Origin: an uncultured Azospirillum sp.
Lineage (GTDB): Bacteria > Pseudomonadota > Alphaproteobacteria > Azospirillales > Azospirillaceae
Direction of reading: 5' to 3'
DNA: 52,249 nucleotides
NCBI RefSeq assembly: GCF_946480385.1
Contig: NZ_CAMLJP010000036.1
Coordinates: 1-52,249 of the forward strand
Part shown: piece after piece, positions 37,935 through 46,553 of the stretch
How positions within the stretch are numbered: the first letter of the stretch is position 1
How the letters are laid out: each line of letters opens with the position of its first letter
Position numbers and translations under genes: made by a program
The notes under the pieces: generated by a model
What the model was told of the DNA's origin: nothing
Databases searched by the model: none
The model's input: the letters and a program-made list of their open reading frames with translations, nothing else

Positions 37935-38588
37935 TCAGCGGACGGCGGTTCCCTCCGCCCAAGCCTGGGCGAAGCGGGCGGCGCGGGTAGCCAGTTCGGC
38001 CACCGGCAGGCCGGGGCTGTAGAGGGCGGAGCCAAGACCGAAGCCGGCCGCGCCCGCCGCGCGATAGGGCTGCATGGTGTCGGGCGTGATGCCGCCGACG
38101 GGGAGCAGCCGCACGCTGTGCGGAACCACCGCGCTCAGAGCCTTCACCACCGGCGGGGTGATCTGCTCCGCCGGGAACAGCTTCAACGCATCGGCGCCGG
38201 CGGCGAGCGCCGCAAAGGCCTCCGTCGCGGTGGCGACGCCGGGAACACAAATCATCGATCGCGACTTGGCGGCACGGATGATCGCGGTGTCCGCATGCGG
38301 CATGACCACCAGATCGGCGCCGATGGCGGCCAGCCGGTCGACCTGATCCAGCGCCAGGACCGTCCCGGCCCCGACCAGCGCATCTTGCGGCAGGGTGCGG
38401 CGGATGGCCTCGATGCTGTCGAACGGGTCGGGCGAGTTCAGCGGCACCTCAATCAGGCGGAAGCCGGCGTCATAGAGCGCATTGGCCGCAGGCACTGCTT
38501 CCGCCGGGGTGAGGCCGCGCAGAATCGCGACCAGCGGCAGGGCGGCGAAGGCGGCATCGACGCGGGCGGTAAGCGAAAACTCTGTCAT
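37935..38588 (-). CDS. dgoA: 2-dehydro-3-deoxy-6-phosphogalactonate aldolase
   Basis: A 217-residue class I aldolase of the KDPG/KDPGal family that splits 2-keto-3-deoxy-6-phosphogalactonate into pyruvate and glyceraldehyde 3-phosphate. Glu47 (RLIEVPLNSP) and the Schiff-base Lys136 (ADALKLFPAE) are in place. The LPLVAILRGLTPAEAV start and the PLNSPDP motif favour DgoA over Eda. The ATG at 38588 overlaps the stop of dgoK by four bases (ATGA), showing translational coupling. Neighbours support the galactonate rather than the gluconate epimer. Confidence 0.94.
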   Translation of the reverse strand: MTEFSLTARVDAAFAALPLVAILRGLTPAEAVPAANALYDAGFRLIEVPLNSPDPFDSIEAIRRTLPQDALVGAGTVLALDQVDRLAAIGADLVVMPHADTAIIRAAKSRSMICVPGVATATEAFAALAAGADALKLFPAEQITPPVVKALSAVVPHSVRLLPVGGITPDTMQPYRAAGAAGFGLGSALYSPGLPVAELATRAARFAQAWAEGTAVR

Positions 38589-39637
38589 GGTGCGCTCTTG
38601 ATGCTGGAGGGCGTGGCGGACGCGGAGGGCAAAAGTCCGGCCGCGGCGGCGAACTGGAACAGGCCGCGGGGTGCGGTATTGCCGAGCTGTGCGGCAGGCG
38701 TGGCGCCGAAGGCGGCAAGGCCGCGGCTGTAGCGGTGGCAAAGCGCCGGATCGCCGATCAGCAGCAGCGGCGTGCCGGCCGGCATCTCCGCCAGAAGAGC
38801 CAGACCGGACCGCAGTTCATGCCCGATCAGCAGGCCCGACAGGTAATGCGCCAGCGCTTCCGGCGGCAGGCGTTTGGTCAGTCCCAGCGTGCGGGTGGCG
38901 AACAACTGGTGCGGCAGGTCGCCCGGTCCGGCCGATTGCGCGGCCCGGATACCGATGGAGAAAGCCGCCTCCTCGTCCTCCGGCGTCGCGTCGATCCCGG
39001 CCGGCATCAGACGGCCGAGCAGTGAGTGAGTTTTCAGGACCGCGAACAGTTCGCCCGTCATGTAGGTGGAAAAGCCGGCGATGCGGCCGTCGGCGACCCG
39101 TACCCACTTTGAATGGGTGCCGGGCATCGCGACGCAGGCATTGCACGCCCAACCGGCATTCTCGGCCAGCGCACCGGCGATCTGGATCTCTTCGCCTCGC
39201 ATCACGTCGGGAATCCCAGTGGTGGGGGCGCCGCCGTCGTCGGGATCATGCAGGACGCCCGGCGCGATCAGGATCCGGCGGCCAGTTGCCGTCTCTACCC
39301 GTGCCGCCTTGTCGGCCAGCGTCGTCGCATCGGCGGGTGTGCTAACATAGGGCGCTTCGACCCAGCCCTGGGCGCTGCCCACCATTCCGCCGGCCACCAC
39401 CGGCAGGGCGGAATGGGCGTTCAGCCAATCGCCGCAAAGCCCGGTCAATGCCGCATCGAAGCCAGCGGCGCCGGGCTGCGGCAGGTTCTGTATGCCGTGT
39501 CCGTTCGACCGCTCGGCCAGTATGCGGGCAGAGCCGTCCAGCAGGAAGCCGCGCAGGCTCGAGGTGCCCCAATCCAGCGCGATCAGTGCAGGGCAGTCGG
39601 AAGTGGTTCCGGCAGAGGAGGTCACGGTACGGTCCAT
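38585..39637 (-). CDS. dgoK: 2-dehydro-3-deoxygalactonokinase
   Basis: A 350-residue sugar kinase that phosphorylates 2-keto-3-deoxygalactonate at C6, the step before DgoA. The family start ALIALDWGTSSLRGFLLD holds the ATP-binding DWGTS, followed by GGMVGSAQGWVEAPYV, the RGEE motif (PDVMRGEEIQIAGAL) and PGTHSKWV, all typical of DgoK. AAGGA is eight bases before the ATG. The first 16 bases of the gene overlap the end of iclR, and its stop overlaps dgoA, so iclR, dgoK and dgoA are coupled. Confidence 0.95.
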   Translation of the reverse strand: MDRTVTSSAGTTSDCPALIALDWGTSSLRGFLLDGSARILAERSNGHGIQNLPQPGAAGFDAALTGLCGDWLNAHSALPVVAGGMVGSAQGWVEAPYVSTPADATTLADKAARVETATGRRILIAPGVLHDPDDGGAPTTGIPDVMRGEEIQIAGALAENAGWACNACVAMPGTHSKWVRVADGRIAGFSTYMTGELFAVLKTHSLLGRLMPAGIDATPEDEEAAFSIGIRAAQSAGPGDLPHQLFATRTLGLTKRLPPEALAHYLSGLLIGHELRSGLALLAEMPAGTPLLLIGDPALCHRYSRGLAAFGATPAAQLGNTAPRGLFQFAAAAGLLPSASATPSSIKSAP

Positions 39638-40452
39638 CCCAAATCCTTGGAAATTGCCTCGGCAGTCGCGCGGACCAGCGGCCCCAGCGTGGTCATGCGG
39701 TCTTCAGGCATATAGGGAACGGCGCTGGCGACGCTGACCGCCGCCACCACCAGATTCCGGCCGTCGCGCACCGGTGCCGCGACGCAACGGATGCCGAGTT
39801 CGTTCTCTTCCAAATCCATTGCCCAACCCTGGGCGACGTAGCGGGTCAACTGTTCCCGGAACACCGGCCAATCCGCCGGACGCGGCCGGCCGGCGGGCGA
39901 CTCTGCCGGGCAGGTCAGCGCATGGAGCGCCTGCCAGCGCGCCGGCGGCATCCCCAGCATCAGCGCCTTGCCCAGTCCGGTGGAGGCGAGCGGCATGCGC
40001 TGTCCGGTGCGGGACCGCATTTCCAGCCCGCGGGTGCCGGGAATCTTGTCGAGGTAGAACACCTCGCCATTCTCCTCGACACCGAGATGCACGGTGTCGC
40101 CGGTGGCCTCGGCCAGTGCTTCGATATGCGGGCGGGCGATGGCGACCAGCGGGCGCTGCTCCAGCGCCTTCATGCCGAGTTGGATCAGCTTTGGTCCCAG
40201 CAGATAGCCCTTGTAGGGGATGTGGTGGAGAAAGCCCTCCGCCACCAGACTGGTGAGCATGCGGTTGGTGGTGCTGCGCGGAGTGCCGAGCCGTGCTGCA
40301 ATCCCCTTCACGTCGCCGATGCCGGCCGCCACGCATTCCAGCAGCGCAAGGCCCCGTAGCAGGGTCTGCGTTCCGGTACCCTGGGCCTTTCCGGCATCAG
40401 CCTCCTGCTCCGTCGCTGCCATCGCCGCGCTCATGGTTTGTTTGACCACCAT
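39622..40452 (-). CDS. IclR-family transcriptional regulator
   Basis: A 276-residue regulator with an N-terminal winged helix (QTLLRGLALLECVAAGIGDVKGIAARLGTPRSTTNRMLTSLVAEGFL) and a C-terminal GAF-like effector domain (DTVHLGVEENGEVFYLDKIPG, MPLASTGLGKALML, DEEN-like ELGIRCVAAPV). The ATG at 40452 is preferred: GGAGA lies seven bases before it, and the frame's TTG at 40482 has none. It is the first gene of the operon and overlaps dgoK, so it probably regulates the whole unit and is itself co-transcribed. Its ligand is probably a keto-deoxy sugar acid, by analogy with KdgR; that is inference. Confidence 0.93.
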   Translation of the reverse strand: MVVKQTMSAAMAATEQEADAGKAQGTGTQTLLRGLALLECVAAGIGDVKGIAARLGTPRSTTNRMLTSLVAEGFLHHIPYKGYLLGPKLIQLGMKALEQRPLVAIARPHIEALAEATGDTVHLGVEENGEVFYLDKIPGTRGLEMRSRTGQRMPLASTGLGKALMLGMPPARWQALHALTCPAESPAGRPRPADWPVFREQLTRYVAQGWAMDLEENELGIRCVAAPVRDGRNLVVAAVSVASAVPYMPEDRMTTLGPLVRATAEAISKDLGWTVP

Positions 40453-40491
40453 TGATTTCTCCGATGCTGGCGCATGTGCCAAAGTGTGTCA

Positions 40492-40508
40492 AATAATTCT
40501 GCATTATT
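40492..40508. promoter_or_regulatory. AT-rich dyad, possible IclR operator
   Basis: AATAAT and ATTATT are perfect inverted arms around TCTGC, within a longer AT-rich stretch (40488-40516) in GC-rich DNA. It lies 40 bp before the iclR start and 170 bp before the binding-protein gene. Position and symmetry suit an operator for the autoregulated iclR operon. Confidence 0.55.
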
Positions 40509-40677
40509 CCAAATAGTGGGACACCTGCGGCGGCGGCGAACGGTCGCGGCTCCCTTCGGAGCGCTGCGAAACCCATGATCGCGCTTTCAAATTCCTGTCG
40601 TATCGGTCAGAAAAGGAAACATGCCGGGACCGGCGGATATGGTCCTGTACAAAACAGCAATCCTGGGAGAACCAACC

Positions 40678-41787
40678 ATGCGTCTCACCGTCCTTTCCTT
40701 CGTCAGCGCGACGGCGCTGCTGGCCGGCTTCGGCACGGCGCAGGCCGACATCGTGATCGGACTCGGCACGGCGACCACGGGTCCGGTGGCAGCACTGGGT
40801 GAGCAGTCGGTGTATGGCGCCAAGCAGGCGGTCGAGGACATCAACGCCAAGGGCGGCGTGCTGGGCCAGAAGCTGGTGCTGAAGGTGGGCGACGACGCCT
40901 GCGATCCGCGGCAGGCGGTGGCCGTCGCCAACCAGTTCGTGCGCGATCAGGTTACGGCCGTGGTCGGCCATCTCTGCTCCGGCGCCAGCATTCCGGCGGC
41001 CGACGTCTATCAGGAGGAAGGCGTGGTGATGGTCTCCCCGACCGCCACCAACCCGCTGCTGACCGCCAAGGGTTATCCGACCATCTTCCGCGTCTGCGGC
41101 CGTGACGACCAGCAGGGCGTGGTGGCCGGCAACTATCTGGCCCAGCACTTCAAGGGCAAGAACATCGCCGTGCTGGACGATAAGCAGGCCTATGGCAAGG
41201 GGCTGGCCGACGTTGTCGTCGAGACGCTGGAGAAGGCCGGAGGAAAGGTCGCCTATCGCGGTTCGGTCACGGCGGGCGAGAAGGACTTCTCGGCGCTGAT
41301 CACCAGCCTGAAGGACAAGAACATCGATGCCGTCTATTACGGCGGTTACCATCCGGAACTGGGGCTGATCGTCCGCCAAGCGCAGGAGCAGGGGCTGAAG
41401 CCGCAGTTCATCGCCGGCGACGGCCTGAACAACCAGGAATACTGGTCGATCACCGGCCCGGCCGGCGAGGGCACGCTCTACACCGACAGCCCGTCGGCGG
41501 CCAGCGATCCCAAGGCGCAGGAACTGATCGCCTCCTTCAAGAAGGCCGGCCTGCCTGAGCCGGGCAACTTCGCCTTCTACAGCTATGCCGCGGTTCAGGT
41601 CATCGCCCAGGGACTGCAGAAGTCCGGCAGCACCGACAGCGGCAAGCTGGCGAAGACCCTGCATGCCAACAGCTTCGACACTGTCGTCGGTCAGATCGAA
41701 TTCGACAAGAAGGGCGACATCGTCAAGCCGAACTACGTCATGTATGTCTGGAGCAACGGTCAGCCCAAGATGATCGCCCAGAAGTAA
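40678..41787 (+). CDS. Branched-chain amino acid ABC-type substrate-binding protein (LivK-like), orphan
   Basis: A 369-residue periplasmic protein. The signal peptide MRLTVLSFVSATALLAGFGTAQA is followed by the mature start DIVIGLGTATTGPVAALGEQ, the LivJ/LivK signature. The family's disulfide pair is present (DACDPRQAV and GHLCSGA), with VSPTATNPLLT and FRVCGRDDQQG. These bind Leu/Ile/Val or related ligands. GGGAGA precedes the ATG. No permease or ATPase genes (livH, M, G, F) are next to it, so it must use a transporter encoded elsewhere. It diverges from the sugar-acid operon and is followed by a terminator shared with the gene beyond. Confidence 0.95.
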   Translation: MRLTVLSFVSATALLAGFGTAQADIVIGLGTATTGPVAALGEQSVYGAKQAVEDINAKGGVLGQKLVLKVGDDACDPRQAVAVANQFVRDQVTAVVGHLCSGASIPAADVYQEEGVVMVSPTATNPLLTAKGYPTIFRVCGRDDQQGVVAGNYLAQHFKGKNIAVLDDKQAYGKGLADVVVETLEKAGGKVAYRGSVTAGEKDFSALITSLKDKNIDAVYYGGYHPELGLIVRQAQEQGLKPQFIAGDGLNNQEYWSITGPAGEGTLYTDSPSAASDPKAQELIASFKKAGLPEPGNFAFYSYAAVQVIAQGLQKSGSTDSGKLAKTLHANSFDTVVGQIEFDKKGDIVKPNYVMYVWSNGQPKMIAQK

Positions 41788-41795
41788 CGATGGTC

Positions 41796-41836
41796 AAGAG
41801 CCGGTCCGGCCTCAAGCATGGGCTGGCTCTTCTTTT
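41796..41836. terminator. Terminator after the binding-protein gene
   Basis: AAGAGCC and GGCTCTT form the base of a hairpin, followed by CTTTT on the plus strand. It extends into the last codons of the convergent GGDEF-EAL gene, whose stop is at 41812. Confidence 0.75.
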
Positions 41837-44826
41837 GGTGAGAGTTCCGGTTCCGTCACGTATTTGCGGATGAAGTCATCGACCGGCATCGGTCGGTCGA
41901 AATAATAGCCCTGGAAGATCGAGCAGCCACGGTCTTCCAGGAAGTCCCGTTCGGCCGCCGTCTCCACCCCCTCCGCCACCGCCTTCAGGCCGAGCCGGCT
42001 GGAAATCGACAGCATCGTCTCCACCAGCACGGCATTGTGGCTGTTGCGGTCGACATCCTGGACGAAGGAGCGGTCGATCTTGATCTCTCCCACCGGCAGC
42101 CGCTTCAGATAGGACAGCGACGAGAAGCCGGTGCCGAAATCGTCCAGCGAGAAGGATATTCCGAAGGCCGCCAGTTCCGACATCTTGGCGACGGTATCGG
42201 CACAGTCGCTGACCGCTATGCCTTCGGTGATTTCCAGCGTCAGGCGGCGCGGATCGGTGCGGGTGGCGCGCAGGGCGGCGATGACGCCCGCGCAGAAATT
42301 CTGCTGACGGAACTGGCGCGGGCTGATGTTGACCGACAGGTGGCAGTCGCTGCCGGCATCGGCCAGACGGCGCAGCACATGGCAGGCCTCCATCAGGATC
42401 CAGTCGCCCAGCGGCAGGATCAGGCCGGACTCCTCCGCCACCGCGATGAAGGCGCCGGGCGCGACAAAGCCGCGCTGAGGATGCTGCCAGCGGATCAGCG
42501 CTTCCGCCGCCACCAGCGTGCCGTCGGCCCGGGTCTGCGGCTGCAGGAACAGGGTGAATTCCCCGGCATCGACCGCCTTGCGCAAATCCTGCTGCAGCAG
42601 CAGACGGGCCTGCGCGTCCACCAACATGGTGGGGTCATAGTCGCGGATGGTGTTCCGCCCGCCGTCCTTGGCGGCATACATCGCGGTGTCCGCCTGCTTC
42701 AGCAGATCCTCCACCGACTCGTCCGGCGTCTTGGGGAAGACGGTCAGGCCGATGCTGGCGAAGATGCTGTGCTCGCAGCGGTCGAGCTGGAAAGGCTGGG
42801 CCACCGCCAGCCGCAGCTTTTCCGCCACCCGCCGGGCGATCTCCGCCGCCTCGTCCGCCGCGGCACCCAAGTCGGGCAGAAGGATGACGAACTCGTCGCC
42901 GCTCAGCCGGCTGACCAGATCGCCCTTGCGCAGGGTGGCGTTCAGCCGCGCCGCCAACTCGCGCAGCAGCATGTCGCCGACGATGTGGCCGCGGGCGTCG
43001 TTCAGTCCCTTGAAGTCGTCGAGGTCGAGGAACATCAGTGCGCCATAGCGGCCGGTCTGGCGCGCCGCCCGCAGATGGCCGTCCAGATGTTCCAGCAACA
43101 GGCGGCGGTTCGGCAAGTTGGTCAGCGGGTCGTAGTAGGCGAGATTTTCAATCTGCCGCTCCGTCCGCTTCCGCTCGGTGACGTCCATCACCACGGTCAG
43201 GTAGCCGCGCACCAAGCCGCCGCTGTCGCGCAGCATGCTGGTCAGGGTGGAAACGGAAATGCGGGCGCCATCCCTGCGCAGTCCGGTCCATTCGCCGGGC
43301 TCGGGCTGGCCGCTGTCGCGGGTGCGGGCGACCAGCGCATCGAAACCCGCCCGCACAGGCCGGCCGAGTTCCGCGGCGAGACCGTCGGCATGGGCGCGCA
43401 GCTCATCCTGGTCGTACAGGTGCGGCAGGTCGGTGGTGCCGACCATTTCTTCGGACGGATAGCCGAAGATGCGCTCCGCCTCGCGGTTGAAGACGCGGAC
43501 GACGCCGTCCAGCGTGGTGGCGATGATGCCGCAGGCCGCGCTCTCCAGGATGCCGGTGTTCAGCGACAGGCTGTCCTTCAGCGCCTCGCGGCTGGCATAG
43601 GTCTCGGTCACGTCTTGGAAGACCATGACGACGCCGTGCAGCGCGCCATCGCGGTCCCGGATGGGGGACGCCATGTCGGCGATGTGGCTGCGGGTGCCGC
43701 CGCGCGCCACCAGCACCGTGTGGTTGGCGAGGCCGACCATCCGGCCATTCTCCAGCACCTGCTGGACCGGCACCGGCACCCGTTTCCCCGTCTCGGCATT
43801 CTCGATGTCGAACACCTCGGCAACCGGTCGGCCGACCGCTTCCGCCACCGTCCAGCCGGTCAGGCGTTCCGCCACCGGGTTCATCAGGGAAACGCGGCCG
43901 GCAGTGTCGGTGGCGATCAGCCCGTCGCCGATCGACAGCAGCGTGACGCGCGCCTGCTCCTTCTCCCGCCACAGGTCGCGCTGGGAACCGTGCAGGGCGT
44001 CATAGGGATGGTGCACGGCGGTGACGAACACAGCCCGGTACAGGTACCAGTAGCCGATGACCTTGTAGATGTGCCCGGCCACATTGGCGAGGTCATAGAC
44101 GCTGAGATACAGCGTGAAGCACATCTCGCTGATGGCGATGGCGACGGCGGCAATGACAAGGCGATGGACGTCCAACGTCTGCGCCTCGCGCCGGCGGCGG
44201 TGGAAAATCAGGGCGGCGCCGGCATAGAGAAGAACCAGCACATATTCGGCCGCCACCTTCAGCGGCGTCAGCCCTTCGCCGGGCAGATAGGTGCGCGGCA
44301 GGAGGTCCGGATACCACAGGATGGCGACGAACATCGCGGCGCTCACCAGCAGCACCCCGCCGATCAGCGGATAGCGCAGCGCCGCCGATCCCGGGCGCCA
44401 GGGCAGGGTTGCCGCCATCAGCAGGGAAACCGCCGCCATCAACCGGGCGCCGAGCCAGAAGGCAATGGCCTTCTCCGGCCCCGACGGCGTCACGAAATCG
44501 GGCATTCCCGCATAGGACAGCAGATGGCCGAAATCGAGCAGCGCCACACCGAGGAAACCGGTGGACAGGGCCAGCAGGGCCGGCGGAGTCTCCGCGGTGT
44601 GGGAATGCCAGCCGATGGCGAAGATCAGCGCCGCGACGGCGATGGCGAAGGTTTCGAAGAAGCTGTGCAGCGGCAGGTAATGCGCAATCTCCACCGAACC
44701 GGGGAGACGGGCGGCCTGAAGGACCAGCAGGAAGGGAATGAAGAGGATGACGAGCGTCGCGATGGCGCCGGGCGGTTTCGTGCGATTCTGCAACGACCCC
44801 GTCTTCGCTGGACCTGCTGACGTCAT
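41812..44826 (-). CDS. Membrane sensor protein with PAS, GGDEF and EAL domains
   Basis: A 1,004-residue protein. The N-terminal third has about eight membrane helices (VILFIPFLLVLQAARLP, FAIAVAALIFAIGWHS and others), with the pattern of a MASE3-type sensor (residues about 20-290). Two PAS domains follow (about 320-430 and 440-570), then a diguanylate cyclase domain with the signature SGDEF (Ser642-Phe646, one change from GGDEF) and a phosphodiesterase domain with EAL at 775, DDFGTGFSSLSYLKRLP and EGVET intact. It probably makes or breaks cyclic di-GMP in answer to a membrane and cytosolic signal. SGDEF can be active in some proteins, so the net activity is open. The start at 44826 has GGGGGG just before. 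Single gene. Confidence 0.93.
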   Translation of the reverse strand: MTSAGPAKTGSLQNRTKPPGAIATLVILFIPFLLVLQAARLPGSVEIAHYLPLHSFFETFAIAVAALIFAIGWHSHTAETPPALLALSTGFLGVALLDFGHLLSYAGMPDFVTPSGPEKAIAFWLGARLMAAVSLLMAATLPWRPGSAALRYPLIGGVLLVSAAMFVAILWYPDLLPRTYLPGEGLTPLKVAAEYVLVLLYAGAALIFHRRRREAQTLDVHRLVIAAVAIAISEMCFTLYLSVYDLANVAGHIYKVIGYWYLYRAVFVTAVHHPYDALHGSQRDLWREKEQARVTLLSIGDGLIATDTAGRVSLMNPVAERLTGWTVAEAVGRPVAEVFDIENAETGKRVPVPVQQVLENGRMVGLANHTVLVARGGTRSHIADMASPIRDRDGALHGVVMVFQDVTETYASREALKDSLSLNTGILESAACGIIATTLDGVVRVFNREAERIFGYPSEEMVGTTDLPHLYDQDELRAHADGLAAELGRPVRAGFDALVARTRDSGQPEPGEWTGLRRDGARISVSTLTSMLRDSGGLVRGYLTVVMDVTERKRTERQIENLAYYDPLTNLPNRRLLLEHLDGHLRAARQTGRYGALMFLDLDDFKGLNDARGHIVGDMLLRELAARLNATLRKGDLVSRLSGDEFVILLPDLGAAADEAAEIARRVAEKLRLAVAQPFQLDRCEHSIFASIGLTVFPKTPDESVEDLLKQADTAMYAAKDGGRNTIRDYDPTMLVDAQARLLLQQDLRKAVDAGEFTLFLQPQTRADGTLVAAEALIRWQHPQRGFVAPGAFIAVAEESGLILPLGDWILMEACHVLRRLADAGSDCHLSVNISPRQFRQQNFCAGVIAALRATRTDPRRLTLEITEGIAVSDCADTVAKMSELAAFGISFSLDDFGTGFSSLSYLKRLPVGEIKIDRSFVQDVDRNSHNAVLVETMLSISSRLGLKAVAEGVETAAERDFLEDRGCSIFQGYYFDRPMPVDDFIRKYVTEPELSPKEEPAHA

Positions 44827-45294
44827 TTCGTCCCCCCTGGCCGCTTGATCGGTCGTCCGGTTCGCGGTGCTTATAACCCTTTTGCGTATATTAGAGCTTA
44901 ACGGTATCGGCCGTCCATGCTCCGCCGCCCCCCGCCTTTCCGAAGGTTTGAAACACCGTGAAACATCCCTGCGGCGACTGTTCAATGTTCCATCCGCCGG
45001 GATCGGCCGGGGAAGTCGGGGCTTGGCGGATGTGGTGCATGCGGGCGGCCTTCAGGTTGGGGGAGGGGAGTGTATTTTACTCCAGCCCGTGAACGTCTGC
45101 GGGGGTGGCAGAGAAAATGCGCCACAAGTGTCTGAAAAGTAAGGAAAATTTCGATTGTCCGGCGGGGGGGGACTGTCCCGGCTACGGCTCCGACCGGGCA
45201 TATGGGGGAGTGGTGTCAGGCTGATTGCCGGTCGGGCCTTCCGCCCTTATCCTCGACAGGGTCGGGCCTGTCGACCAATCGGGAAGGAAGCCGC
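44827..45294. other. Long divergent gap with heptamer repeats
   Basis: No gene is supported in these 468 bp; a 91-codon frame at 44867 lacks family features. It holds TGAAACACCGTGAAACA (44949-44965) and TGTTCAATGTTCCATCC (44979-44995), which match the repeats near 27388 and 27469. An AT-rich patch with TATATTAG (44888-44895) is close to the expected promoter of the GGDEF-EAL gene. Confidence 0.55.
44949..44995. repeat. TGAAACA direct repeats and TGTTCCATCC motif
   Basis: TGAAACA occurs twice with a 10-base period at 44949-44965, the reverse complement of the tract at 27388-27404 over 15 bases (AACACCGTGAAACAT). TGTTCCATCCGCC (44986-44998) matches the tract at 27479-27491. The motif resembles the half site of the parS centromere sequence, but no full parS palindrome is formed. 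Confidence 0.5.
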
Positions 45295-45621
45295 ATGTTC
45301 ATCGCGATGAACCGTTTCAAGGTCCGTCACGGGGCCGAGCAGGAGTTCGAGGAGGTCTGGCTGAACCGCGAGGTCCATCTGCACAAGGTGCCGGGCTTCG
45401 TCGAATTCCACATGCTGCGCGGCCCGGACCGCGAGGAGTACCGGCTCTATTCCTCCCACACCGTGTGGGACTCGGAAGCCGCTTTCCAGGACTGGACGCG
45501 CTCTGAGGCCTTCCGCGATGCCCATGGCAATGCCGGCGCGCGCAAGCCGCTGTATGTCGGGCCGCCGGAGTTCGAGGGGTTCGAGGTGATCCAAACCGTG
45601 CCGCGCGATCCGAACGCCTGA
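45295..45621 (+). CDS. IsdG-like heme monooxygenase / antibiotic biosynthesis monooxygenase
   Basis: A 108-residue ferredoxin-like alpha+beta protein. The start FIAMNRFKVRHGAEQEFEEVW and the segment SSHTVWDSEAAFQDWTRSEAFRDAH match the IsdG/HmuQ group. Residues Asn6, Trp67 and His77 fall where the catalytic Asn, Trp and axial His of IsdG lie, so heme binding and cleavage is the best guess rather than quinol oxidation. GGAAGGA precedes the ATG. The pirin gene starts 35 bp later on the same strand, so the two probably form an operon. No heme uptake genes are beside it. Confidence 0.85.
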   Translation: MFIAMNRFKVRHGAEQEFEEVWLNREVHLHKVPGFVEFHMLRGPDREEYRLYSSHTVWDSEAAFQDWTRSEAFRDAHGNAGARKPLYVGPPEFEGFEVIQTVPRDPNA

Positions 45622-45656
45622 CCCCCAAAACAATTGAACCGACGGGAGGAGCCCCC

Positions 45657-46547
45657 ATGCTGGAGTTGGTGATCGAGCAGCGCCGAAAGATCCTCGGCGG
45701 ATTCGAAGTGGGGCGGATCCTGCCCTTCGTTCAGCGGCGGATGGTCGGCCCCTTCGTTTTCTTCGACCATATGGGGCCGGTCGATTTCGAGGTGGGCCTG
45801 CCCCGTGACGTCGACGTGCGCCCCCACCCGCACATCGGGCTGTCGACGGTCACCTACCTGTTCGAGGGCGAGATCATGCACCGTGACAGCGTGGGCTCCG
45901 AACAGGCGATCCGGCCGGGGGAGGTGAACTGGATGACCGCCGGGCGCGGCATCACCCATTCCGAACGGTTCGAGCGCGCCCGGATGGAAGGCGGGCGGAT
46001 GCACGGAATCCAGGCCTGGATCGCCCTGCCCGAAGCGGATGAGGAGACCGATCCGGCCTTCAGCCATTACGGCACCGGCGACCTGCCGGTCTTCGAGGAG
46101 GGGGGAGTTCGCGGCCGGCTGGTGGCGGGTGAGGCCTTCGGCTCCAAGGCGGGGGTGAAGACCCATTCGCCGCTGTTCTACATCCACTGGGATCTCGCCC
46201 CCGGCGCCCGCGTGTCCTTGCCGGAAGACGGGTGGGAGCGTGCGGTCTATGTGGTGGCGGGAAGTGTGGAGGCCGAGGGTCAGCGCGTCGAAGCCGGTCG
46301 GATGATCGTCTTCGCTCCCGGCCAGCCGGCGCAGCTGACCGCCGCCACGCAGTCGGTCGTCATGGCCATCGGCGGCGAGCCGCTGGGTCAGCGTTTCATC
46401 GACTGGAACTTCGTGTCTTCATCGAAGGAGCGCATCGAACAGGCCAAGGCCGACTGGCGGGCGGGCCGGATGAAACTGCCGGACCTCGACGACGGCGAGT
46501 TCATCCCGCTGCCGGAGACGCCGAAGCCAGCCAATCCGATGTCGTGA
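45657..46547 (+). CDS. Pirin-family protein
   Basis: A 296-residue double-cupin protein. The N-terminal cupin keeps the four metal ligands at His57, His59, His101 and Glu103 (PHPHIGLST, GITHSER). The C-terminal cupin lacks a metal site. Human pirin uses nearly the same positions. Members act as iron-dependent redox or transcription cofactors or as quercetin 2,3-dioxygenases. Co-transcription with an IsdG-like enzyme suggests a shared iron or oxygenase theme. The ribosome site is GGGAGGAG. A repeat element follows the stop. Confidence 0.94.
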   Translation: MLELVIEQRRKILGGFEVGRILPFVQRRMVGPFVFFDHMGPVDFEVGLPRDVDVRPHPHIGLSTVTYLFEGEIMHRDSVGSEQAIRPGEVNWMTAGRGITHSERFERARMEGGRMHGIQAWIALPEADEETDPAFSHYGTGDLPVFEEGGVRGRLVAGEAFGSKAGVKTHSPLFYIHWDLAPGARVSLPEDGWERAVYVVAGSVEAEGQRVEAGRMIVFAPGQPAQLTAATQSVVMAIGGEPLGQRFIDWNFVSSSKERIEQAKADWRAGRMKLPDLDDGEFIPLPETPKPANPMS

Positions 46548-46553
46548 GGGGGC

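Noticed and set aside
42037..44820. A 927-codon plus-strand frame over the GGDEF-EAL gene.
   Set aside because: Antisense shadow, Gln- and Ala-rich with no recognisable fold.
44867..45142. A possible 91-residue protein in the gap before the IsdG-like gene.
   Set aside because: No ribosome site, no family features, and it runs through the heptamer repeats.
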